A stretch of 64,000 nucleotides of DNA from Chitinibacter bivalviorum (GTDB lineage: Bacteria; Pseudomonadota; Gammaproteobacteria; Burkholderiales; Chitinibacteraceae): assembly GCF_013403565.1 (NCBI RefSeq), contig NZ_CP058627.1:3410001-3474000 (forward strand). Reading direction: 5' to 3'. Below, one piece after another: positions 54,688 to 62,026 of this stretch. Numbering within the stretch: the stretch's first letter is position 1; every line of letters starts with the position of its first letter. Position numbers and translations under genes: made by a program. Under the pieces are notes generated by a model that worked only from the letters and a program-made list of their open reading frames with translations, did not search any database and had not been told where the DNA came from.

Positions 54688-55907
54688 GCGAGGTGATTAA
54701 TCCGCACGCGCCGATTGCTTCGGCGCAGCATATTGCGGTTGTCGATGGCTTACGTGGCTTAGCGATTTTGCTGGTGATTTTGTTTCACTATTGGCAAATC
54801 ACGTGGTGGGTGATCCCCATTCCTTTGACGGGCGGGCAGCTTAATTTTGAATTTATTCAACACGCTGGCGCTTTGGGTGTTGAGCTATTTTTCTTTTTAA
54901 GTGCATTTTGCCTGACTTATCCACACGCCAAATTCATGCAGCAAGGCGGTAGTTTGCCGACTTTGGCGCATTACACCTATCGCCGCGCAATTAAAATTTT
55001 GCCGTCGTATTGGCTGGCGATGTTGCTGCTGTTGCTGTTGTGGCCGGATATGTACCCGACCAGCGCCCAGCGCGGTTACTGGACAGACATCCTGATGCAT
55101 TTGGGTTTTGTGCATAATCTATTTGGTGATACGCACGGCAGCATCAATGGCGTGTTCTGGTCGCTAGGGGTGGAAGTTCAGTTTTATGTGTTCTTCCCGC
55201 TGCTGGCTTGGGCATTTCGCCGCAAACCGTGGTGGGTGTTTGGCGCAATGTGCGCCGTGGCCATGCTGTATCGCCACTGGACACGTACGCTGCCAGTGAG
55301 TGAATTTGTGCATTTGAATAATCAGCTACCCGGTTTTCTCGATCTGTTTGCCAGCGGGATGTTGAGTGCATATCTGCTGGTTTGGGTGCGCGCGCAGCGG
55401 GAAACGCTCGTCGCACAGCTTAAAGCGGGGATGAGCACGATTGTAGTTCTGGCAGTCTTGAGTTTGCTCTTGCTGTTTAATCAGCTGTATCAAGTGCGTT
55501 TTGAAGCGAACGCCTACCCCTACTGGCAATCGCTGCACCGTGAGTATTTGAGCTTTATTTTTATTTCACTCACCGTTGCTACCACCTTTGCACATTCGGC
55601 GTGTCGCGCGGTGCTGGCCAATCGCGTTTTGGTGTTTTTATCGCTGATTTCCTACAACCTGTACCTGTGGCATCAAGTCGTCGCCCGCATTATCAAAGAG
55701 CATGGCTGGTGGACGGCGGCAACGCCTGTACCAACCGATGATCCAACTTGGCAATGGACGATGTTTTTGCTGTCGCTGCTGGTGTCGGTCGCGATGGCGA
55801 GTTTGATTACCTACGGCTTTGAGCGCCCCTTATTGCAGCACGGCGTGAAAGGATGCTGGCAACGTGCCAAAGCTAGTTGGCATGGGTATATGAGCAAAGA
55901 TCAATAG
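54684..55907 (+). CDS. Acyltransferase 3 family membrane protein
   Basis: 407 residues from ATG 54684, overlapping the previous stop (ATGA); the longer frame from 54591 runs inside that gene. About ten membrane helices. VVDGLRGLAILLVILFHYW near residue 20 holds the catalytic His of the family, and LGVELFFFLSAFCLTYP follows. FWSLGVEVQFYVFFPLL near 155 is the second signature. Members O-acetylate LPS, exopolysaccharides or peptidoglycan. Coupling to the carbohydrate-binding-like protein supports a glycan substrate. Confidence 0.9.
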   Translation: MSEVINPHAPIASAQHIAVVDGLRGLAILLVILFHYWQITWWVIPIPLTGGQLNFEFIQHAGALGVELFFFLSAFCLTYPHAKFMQQGGSLPTLAHYTYRRAIKILPSYWLAMLLLLLLWPDMYPTSAQRGYWTDILMHLGFVHNLFGDTHGSINGVFWSLGVEVQFYVFFPLLAWAFRRKPWWVFGAMCAVAMLYRHWTRTLPVSEFVHLNNQLPGFLDLFASGMLSAYLLVWVRAQRETLVAQLKAGMSTIVVLAVLSLLLLFNQLYQVRFEANAYPYWQSLHREYLSFIFISLTVATTFAHSACRAVLANRVLVFLSLISYNLYLWHQVVARIIKEHGWWTAATPVPTDDPTWQWTMFLLSLLVSVAMASLITYGFERPLLQHGVKGCWQRAKASWHGYMSKDQ

Positions 55908-55924
55908 TATTAAGGTCTTGGGCG

Positions 55925-55958
55925 TGATACGGTGTTGGGTATATTTAATGCCGTATCA
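55925..55958. terminator. Hairpin between convergent genes
   Basis: TGATACGG (55925-55932) pairs with CCGTATCA (55951-55958), extended by GGC/GCC with one bulge. The loop contains TTGGGTATATT, akin to the GGGTAT family. The right arm overlaps the methyltransferase stop. Confidence 0.65.
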
Positions 55959-56594
55959 GCCTGAGCTTTTCTTCATCAGGGCGACATTGGTGCAAGGGAT
56001 CTCGCATTCCCAGCCATATTGCTTGGCCAGATATTGCAAGGTGGCGGCGCGATAAAACACCACATGCGTTGGATCACGCCGGTAATGCCAGTTGGCAAAA
56101 CGCGCATCATCAGTTTGAAAGCAAGTCATGATCGCCAGCCAGCCGCCGGGTTTGAGCATGGCATCCAAGCGGCGAAATTCATCGGCTGGCCGATGAAAAT
56201 GCTCGGCAACTTCGGTGCAGGTGATGAAATCATATTGTGTGTGTAATACCGACGTATCGGGCGAGAAAAATGGGTCGTACACCGCCATAGTATGACCCGC
56301 TTCGCGCAACATGCCGGCCAGCAAAGCGCCTGGCCCGCAGCCAAAATCGAGCCCGCTTTGCGCAGGTGCGAGGCGCGCCAGCAGCGGCGTTGCCACTTTA
56401 GCCAGAAAATTGCGGTAACCGGCATCGGCGACATCATTATTATGCAATTGATATTCGGCCAGCTCGCGCTCGTGGCTGGGTCGCGCCGCGGGGTCGAGAT
56501 AGGTCGCCTGACACGTTTCGCAGCGCCAATAGTCGACGCCGTCGATGTGCATAAATAGATGGGTATGGGCTTGTTCGCAAACAGGACATTTCAT
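55956..56594 (-). CDS. Class I SAM methyltransferase with N-terminal zinc ribbon
   Basis: 212 residues from ATG 56594; a TTG-initiated frame begins at 56612. The start MKCPVCEQ and a second pair CETC near 27 make a small zinc ribbon. Residues 75-185 are a methyltransferase domain: GLDFGCGPGALL is motif I, then FITCTEVAEHFHRP and LKPGGWLAIMT. This architecture is common in sugar or LPS methyltransferases of glycan loci. It is the last gene of the minus-strand glycosylation group. Confidence 0.85.
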   Translation of the reverse strand: MKCPVCEQAHTHLFMHIDGVDYWRCETCQATYLDPAARPSHERELAEYQLHNNDVADAGYRNFLAKVATPLLARLAPAQSGLDFGCGPGALLAGMLREAGHTMAVYDPFFSPDTSVLHTQYDFITCTEVAEHFHRPADEFRRLDAMLKPGGWLAIMTCFQTDDARFANWHYRRDPTHVVFYRAATLQYLAKQYGWECEIPCTNVALMKKSSG

Positions 56595-56646
56595 TGCGTC
56601 AGCATACCTCAAGCTGTATCTGTTTCGTAGCGCTTCATGCGCCAGA

Positions 56647-56682
56647 GCGCAGAGAAATCGCTGCGCAACGATTTCTCTGCGC
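56647..56682. repeat. Perfect 14-bp intergenic hairpin
   Basis: GCGCAGAGAAATCG (56647-56660) and its exact complement (56669-56682) with an 8-nt loop, between the membrane GT-C protein and the methyltransferase. No T tract; it may stabilise mRNA ends or be a REP-like element. Confidence 0.7.
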
Positions 56683-56691
56683 GAAGATGTT

Positions 56692-58716
56692 TTAGTGTTT
56701 CAGCCCTTGCCGCGCCAACTCGATTGCGCGCGGCGATGTGGCCAGAATCTGCACGCCATTGGCATCGTAGATCACCGGATAGCTGCGCAGCAGGCTGATA
56801 AACTCAGGGTATTCACCGCGCTCAAAATCGCTTAGATAAATGTAATCGACTTTGTACTGGGCGATCAGCGCCGTGCGCTCGCCCGGGCTGCTATAGATGG
56901 CTTTTACATCATCATGGCGCTGGCGCGTGTTAAGCCCGTGGAAGAATAAATACGTGTCCGTTCCCACGACAATATTTCGTCCAGTTAGCGCCGCCACCGT
57001 GTTGTTGTGATTCGGCGCGGTGACAAACATGGCATCTTTGGGCGTGTTCTGATCGATAAATTGCGCGGCAGCCACATGCGCAGGCGTGTAGGCGGTGTAG
57101 CTTGATACCCATTCACGCGCGATGGTGAGTGCGCCAGAAACACAACCAAGGCTCAAGCTCAGCACAATAATGCTCGAGGCCAGCAGCCATTTTTGCTGCC
57201 GCAAAAAATAGCGATACAAGCTCACAATCACGCAAGAGGCGGTGATCGTAGCGAAGACATACCAGATGTAAAACAGCTTGTTATTGTCGTAAAGATTGGG
57301 CTGGAAAATGAGCACTTCGGCGGTGATGTAAATCAGCAGCGGGCCCAATTGCAGCCATGCCAGATTTTGATCGAGCAAGCCGCCATTTTGTGAGCCCGTT
57401 TGTGAATCAGTTTGTGAACCAGTTTGCGGGCCAAAACGCTCGCGCCAGTTACTGCGCGCCAACAGCGCCAAGCCCGCCAGCCACGCGATATAAACGACGC
57501 CGATGTTTTTGATGTAGAACCACAGATATGGGTCGATTTTCAGCTCATTAACCCAGTTCAAATGGAAATGCACAAAGCCGCCACCCGCCGTCGCTTGCGG
57601 GAAAGTCCAGTACATCAATTGACCAATCGCCAAAATAATCGCTGGCAAGCCATACCAGCACCAATCGATGATCACTTGCCCGAGCTGCGCACGACGTTGG
57701 TACAAATCAGTAGCGAGCCAACCCAGTGAAATTAGGCCAATGGCCATGAAAGAGTGGGTATGTATCATTGGCAGTAATCCCACCAATGTTCCTGCGAGGA
57801 TACCCCAGCCATGTTTGTCTTTGCCCGTGCTGCGGGTAAAGCGCAACAACGCCCACAACGCAAAGAATGCAACCGACCAGCCCGCCATTGTCGTGCGTTG
57901 CGGAATAATCATATCGGCGATGACATTCGACCAGCGCACATTCATGGCGTTGTAATTGGTCGGCGTTTTGTAAAACTCGGTCAGAATTTGCGCAAAGGTG
58001 TAATCGTGCCAGCCAAAGAAATAGATAAAGCCCAAGCCACCATTGAGGAAGAACAGCAGCGTTGCCAATTGCGTCACGCGGCGATCACGGCTCACTTCGA
58101 ATGCGAGCAAAATAAAGCTGATGACGATCAGCGTACACATCAACAGCGACGGCAGCAAAATTGCCCAGCGCAGCGAAAAGCCCAATTGATAGAGTGATGA
58201 TGAAACCAGATTCACTAGGAAGGGGTAGCTCAGGCGTTGCCCCGGCAAAATACTGTATTCGGGTGGGAAAACTTCTTGGCGCGCCAAGGAGGTTACCATG
58301 CCCATATGCATTTGTAAATCGCCAAAAGTCGCTTGCCCTACGTCGTAGCCATTGGCCGTTGGCAAAATAATATGCGTGTGCAGTAGGTACGCCATCAGCA
58401 AAATCAAAGGCAAGCCTAAGTACAAAATACTGCGCTGCATTTGGCCGTAATCGAGCGTTTCATTGACGGCGAGCGGTTTGGCATAAGCATAAATCGCCCC
58501 TGCCAGAGCACAAGAAAGTGCCAAACCCAAGCCTTGAGCGAGCGGGGTAAAGCCAAGCCAAAATGAAAAAACAACGGGCGACCACATCAGGGCGACCGTG
58601 CCTAATACCAGCCCAGCCGTTCCTTTAATCCAGCCGCAGTGATGAGCAAAGAGTTTTTGACCGGCATAGCTCCAGGCCGCGAGATGAATGACGAAATACA
58701 GCAAGGCAAAAAACAT
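56692..58716 (-). CDS. Large integral membrane protein, probable GT-C glycosyltransferase
   Basis: 674 residues with about 14 to 16 membrane helices and a C-terminal soluble part (about 560-674). The first large loop (about 130-165: GYDVGQATFGDLQMHMGMV, then PGQRLSYPFLVN) contains acidic residues as in GT-C enzymes, where an Asp acts in catalysis. A low-complexity QTGSQTDSQTGSQ stretch (12-bp tandem units around 57385-57420) lies in a cytoplasmic or periplasmic loop. It would use a polyprenyl-phosphate sugar. The exact family is not recognised. Confidence 0.65.
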   Translation of the reverse strand: MFFALLYFVIHLAAWSYAGQKLFAHHCGWIKGTAGLVLGTVALMWSPVVFSFWLGFTPLAQGLGLALSCALAGAIYAYAKPLAVNETLDYGQMQRSILYLGLPLILLMAYLLHTHIILPTANGYDVGQATFGDLQMHMGMVTSLARQEVFPPEYSILPGQRLSYPFLVNLVSSSLYQLGFSLRWAILLPSLLMCTLIVISFILLAFEVSRDRRVTQLATLLFFLNGGLGFIYFFGWHDYTFAQILTEFYKTPTNYNAMNVRWSNVIADMIIPQRTTMAGWSVAFFALWALLRFTRSTGKDKHGWGILAGTLVGLLPMIHTHSFMAIGLISLGWLATDLYQRRAQLGQVIIDWCWYGLPAIILAIGQLMYWTFPQATAGGGFVHFHLNWVNELKIDPYLWFYIKNIGVVYIAWLAGLALLARSNWRERFGPQTGSQTDSQTGSQNGGLLDQNLAWLQLGPLLIYITAEVLIFQPNLYDNNKLFYIWYVFATITASCVIVSLYRYFLRQQKWLLASSIIVLSLSLGCVSGALTIAREWVSSYTAYTPAHVAAAQFIDQNTPKDAMFVTAPNHNNTVAALTGRNIVVGTDTYLFFHGLNTRQRHDDVKAIYSSPGERTALIAQYKVDYIYLSDFERGEYPEFISLLRSYPVIYDANGVQILATSPRAIELARQGLKH

Positions 58717-58749
58717 ATGCGATCCTACTTAAAACCTAGTCTGGAGTGG

Positions 58750-59172
58750 TTATTTGGCGCTACTGGCTTGCTCAGAGGCGCTAGGGTGGCGAAATGCCCA
58801 CCAGCGGCTACCCGCAAAATTCCAGATTAAACCGATGCCGGTGGTGACGATCTGAGCTGGCCAATAGTGGATATGCAATTGGCCAACCAATAGCGCCATT
58901 AGCCCGGTGTTGATACCCCAGCCTATCCCGGTGATCGTGTAATACTTAGCCGCAGCTTCGCGATGCGATTTTTGCCCGTGCTGCGCTTTGAAAGTAAAAA
59001 AGTAATTCAGCAAATAATTGGCCACCGAGCCCAAGGCATAGCCGACTCCCGATGCGATGGCCGCCTTCATGCCGAGATGTTCAACGCCAAACCAGAGCAA
59101 TACATATTGGATGGCGGTACCGCATAAGCCGACAGCCGCAAAGGTGAGGAATTGTTTTAATAAATGAGGCAT
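58750..59172 (-). CDS. GtrA family membrane protein
   Basis: 140 residues from ATG 59172 (AGGAAG upstream); a TTG at 59208 overlaps the previous stop but is weaker. Four membrane helices: FLTFAAVGLCGTAIQYVLLW, GVGYALGSVANYLLNYFFTF, the third near 85 and the fourth near 105, ending NFAGSRWWAFRH. GtrA proteins help flip undecaprenyl-phosphate sugars. It is encoded between the PIG-V-like and the larger GT-C proteins, in agreement with a lipid-linked-sugar glycosylation system. Confidence 0.9.
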   Translation of the reverse strand: MPHLLKQFLTFAAVGLCGTAIQYVLLWFGVEHLGMKAAIASGVGYALGSVANYLLNYFFTFKAQHGQKSHREAAAKYYTITGIGWGINTGLMALLVGQLHIHYWPAQIVTTGIGLIWNFAGSRWWAFRHPSASEQASSAK

Positions 59173-59204
59173 GTTCTTCCTAGTGCTGAGCGTCAGCCAG
59201 ATGC

Positions 59205-60494
59205 TCAATAAACCCAGCCACGAGTGAATAAATAAGTGGCCAGTATAAGGCTACTGAACAAAATGGTGTCCACGCATTGTTTCCGCACTTGTCCTTGCCC
59301 TGCCCAGAGCGCAGTCAGAATCGCTAACGGAAACAGCACAGACATATAGCGCGGGCCAGAAAGTAGCCAGGTTGGGGAAAAAGAGATCAATAAATAAACC
59401 AGCGAATACGCTTGATAGCTCGCAGGTAGGCGATGACGCCCCCACCATAGTAAATAGCAAGCCGCAAAGAAGCAGATGATAGTTGGGAACCAAATCCCAA
59501 AAACCATCGAATGGGTATCGGTCAGTACACCCTGAAAAATATTGGCAATATTGTCGGCGAAAAAGCCAAAGCTTTGCGACCAATTTTGTTGCTGGGCAAT
59601 TTTAAATTGGAATGGATTACCAAAAATAGTCCAATTCAAAAATAAATAGCCAGCAAAACCTGAAGCGGTAGCGAGAATAGCAAAAATACGGTTCTTTAAT
59701 GGTACAGAATTTCTTTGCAGATAGGCCTCAATCAGTATTGGAACGAGCAGCAAAATGCCTTGGTTACGAGTGATGGCCGCTAAGCCACCAAATACACCTG
59801 CCCATAGCCACTTTTCTGAGCGTAGAAACCAAAAGCAGCTAACCGTAGTTAGCAGAAAAAGGCTTTCCGTATAAGCCGTGCCATAAAACATCGAGAAAGG
59901 AAAAATCGCGAGATATTTGACACTACCCAGAGCGATCGTACTATCACCAAACTCTTTATCGACCAGTTTAAATAGCACCCAAGAAGCAATTAAATAGCAG
60001 GCTAGCGAAGCAATAATAGCCGAAGTGAAAATATCATTAATGAGTAAGAAGTTTGTGGCGTGGACAAGCCATGGGTACAGAGGGTAAAAAACAATATGCA
60101 GTGGATTTTGTGCTGGAGGGCTATATCCGACTTCAGCAAGGGATAAATAATGTGGGGCATCCCATTTATTCCAAATGTCATCAAAACTGAGCCAAAAACT
60201 AATGTAATGGCCACTTTCGCCTTGTGCGCTCATTTGAAACAGCCATGCGGCTAAATAAATGGCAATTCGAATTGAAATGCAAAGCAGAATTACGCTCAAT
60301 ACGCGTTCTTGTGTTTTAGATAGCGTCCAAGATACCTTGGGTTTTAAGCCCGATAGTGAGCTGGAAAGTAGGCGTAAATACGCTTTGCTATGGGGGCTAA
60401 GTAGCCCAGTTTCTTTGCCAAGGCTAATTGCAATACTTAGACTCAAGGCTAGAAAAAATAAAAAGGCAATGGCGAGAATAATGGCATGAAACAT
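59205..60494 (-). CDS. PIG-V-like GT-C mannosyltransferase family membrane protein
   Basis: 429 residues with about ten membrane helices. WNKWDAPHYLSLAEVGY near residue 110 holds the Asp of the PIG-V-type first loop, FYPLYPWLVH follows near 135, and FPFSMFYGTAYTESLFLL near 200 is the other strong signature. Bacterial members transfer a sugar from a polyprenyl phosphate at the outer face of the membrane. AT-richer than its neighbours. First gene of the group ending with the methyltransferase. Confidence 0.78.
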   Translation of the reverse strand: MFHAIILAIAFLFFLALSLSIAISLGKETGLLSPHSKAYLRLLSSSLSGLKPKVSWTLSKTQERVLSVILLCISIRIAIYLAAWLFQMSAQGESGHYISFWLSFDDIWNKWDAPHYLSLAEVGYSPPAQNPLHIVFYPLYPWLVHATNFLLINDIFTSAIIASLACYLIASWVLFKLVDKEFGDSTIALGSVKYLAIFPFSMFYGTAYTESLFLLTTVSCFWFLRSEKWLWAGVFGGLAAITRNQGILLLVPILIEAYLQRNSVPLKNRIFAILATASGFAGYLFLNWTIFGNPFQFKIAQQQNWSQSFGFFADNIANIFQGVLTDTHSMVFGIWFPTIICFFAACYLLWWGRHRLPASYQAYSLVYLLISFSPTWLLSGPRYMSVLFPLAILTALWAGQGQVRKQCVDTILFSSLILATYLFTRGWVY

Positions 60495-60620
60495 ATTGTC
60501 TTTACTCGTTAATTAGTCTGGCAATCGCTTTTGCTCAGCGCGGCATTGCCTGATCGTATTTTGCATACGCTTCGTCGCTTTGCGCTTGGCCGTAAAACAT
60601 TTGCCTGTTTAATTTGGGCG

Positions 60621-60652
60621 AAAAAAATCCAGCGAGTTGCTCGCTGGATTTT
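60621..60652 (-). terminator. Strong terminator after the GT2 gene
   Basis: A perfect 13-bp stem AAAATCCAGCGAG / CTCGCTGGATTTT (60624-60636 with 60640-60652), loop TTG, with more T on the minus-strand side. It isolates the GT2 gene from the PIG-V-like group. Confidence 0.93.
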
Positions 60653-60656
60653 GGGG

Positions 60657-61601
60657 CTACTCTTCGCTGGGGAAGCCTAAACGATCTTGCACAATATACA
60701 GTGGGCGGCGCTTGATCTCGTTGTAAGTACGGCCAACATACTCACCCAAGATGCCGATGCAAAGGAGTTGCACCCCACCGAGGAACAAGATCGCGATCAT
60801 GATCTCGGCCCAGCCGGGCACCCAGTTGTCGGTCGTTAAACGAACGACCAAGGTATTGATAATGCCAACTAGTGCAAAAAATGAGGCGATCAGACCCAGC
60901 GTAATCGACAACTGCAAAGGCTTGGTCGAAAACGACATAATGCCATCGGTGGCAAAGCGCACCATTTTGCGCAGCGGATATTTGCTCTCGCCCGCAAACC
61001 GCTCGGCACGGCGATAAGGCAGGGCAACTTGTTTGAAGCCGACCCAGCTCACCATGCCGCGAATAAAGCGATCACGCTCGGGCATGGATTTGATCACATC
61101 AACCACTTTGCGATCCATCAGACGGAAGTCGCCGGTATCAAGCGGGATTGGCACATCAGAGAGGCGATTGAGGACGCGATAGAAAGCCCGTGCCGTTACC
61201 AATTTAAACGCCGACTCGCCTGGGCGATCAACGCGAGTGCCGTACACCACGTGGTAGCCATTACGCCACAGCGCGATCATTTCGCTAATCACTTCGGGCG
61301 GGTCTTGCAGATCGGCGTCAATCAGTACGACAGCATCACCGCTGGCGGCATCAATGCCTGCTGTCACTGCGGTTTGATGGCCAAAATTGCGGGCAAAACC
61401 CACTACGCGAATTTCAGGATTGGCCTGTTGCGCCGCAGTGAGTAATTCGCGTGTGCGATCTTTGCTGCCATCGTCGACAAAAATGAATTCAACATCCATG
61501 TCGGTGACGGTGGCGCGAAATTCGCCTAAGCGTTTGAGCGTTTCGCCGATGACTTCTTCTTCGTTGTAACACGGGATCACTACTGAAAGTAGTTGTTGCA
61601 T
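60657..61601 (-). CDS. Polyprenyl-phosphate glycosyltransferase (GtrB/ArnC/DPM1-like)
   Basis: 314 residues from ATG 61601 with GGAGGA upstream; the frame reaches 61634. GT2 fold: VVIPCYNEEEVIG at the start, FVDDGSKDRT near 40, VVLIDADLQDPPE near 90 (the DAD metal site) and RDRFIRGMVSWVGFKQ near 165. Two C-terminal membrane helices (about 222-245 and 258-280) and GEYVGRTYNEIKRRP close it. It would load a sugar on undecaprenyl phosphate for the GtrA flippase and the GT-C enzymes. Confidence 0.92.
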   Translation of the reverse strand: MQQLLSVVIPCYNEEEVIGETLKRLGEFRATVTDMDVEFIFVDDGSKDRTRELLTAAQQANPEIRVVGFARNFGHQTAVTAGIDAASGDAVVLIDADLQDPPEVISEMIALWRNGYHVVYGTRVDRPGESAFKLVTARAFYRVLNRLSDVPIPLDTGDFRLMDRKVVDVIKSMPERDRFIRGMVSWVGFKQVALPYRRAERFAGESKYPLRKMVRFATDGIMSFSTKPLQLSITLGLIASFFALVGIINTLVVRLTTDNWVPGWAEIMIAILFLGGVQLLCIGILGEYVGRTYNEIKRRPLYIVQDRLGFPSEE

Positions 61602-62026
61602 TGTCTCATCCTCCACGCGCTCTGTTGGCGCCAAGCACTGGGCTTGTTTTTGTAGTTGGTTTTTTTGGTGTTACAAAACTGATTGGGCTCAACCTTACAT
61701 CATCAGCCTTGGCTTGAAAACCCCATCGCTAATGCTTTGTGGGCTAGCTCTCGATAAATGGTATTGCAGCTGCAAAATGACTGACTCAAATACGCGACAA
61801 AGCTAGGAAAATAAACGGTTTAGAGAATGCTGATATTATTTTTAATATGCTGCATTGCAATAATTGCGCTAAGCCGCAGCCTGGTTGAATTTGTAAGAAA
61901 TCAAGCCCCGTGAGATGGATTACATTATTGCAGTTGCGATAGGGCAAACTGACGTCAGGCGCTAGTCGTAAGGTTGTAGAGCCGCTATAGTGCTCGCTTC
62001 CCTGAGTGGTTGATTGAGTTCAAAAA
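61602..62026. other. Noncoding divergent spacer
   Basis: 425 bp between divergent genes, AT-rich in its left and central part. It holds a 10-bp palindrome CTGACGTCAG (61949-61958) and a TATAGT about 40 nt before the right-hand start. I found no coding potential, RNA gene or repeat family member. Confidence 0.5.
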
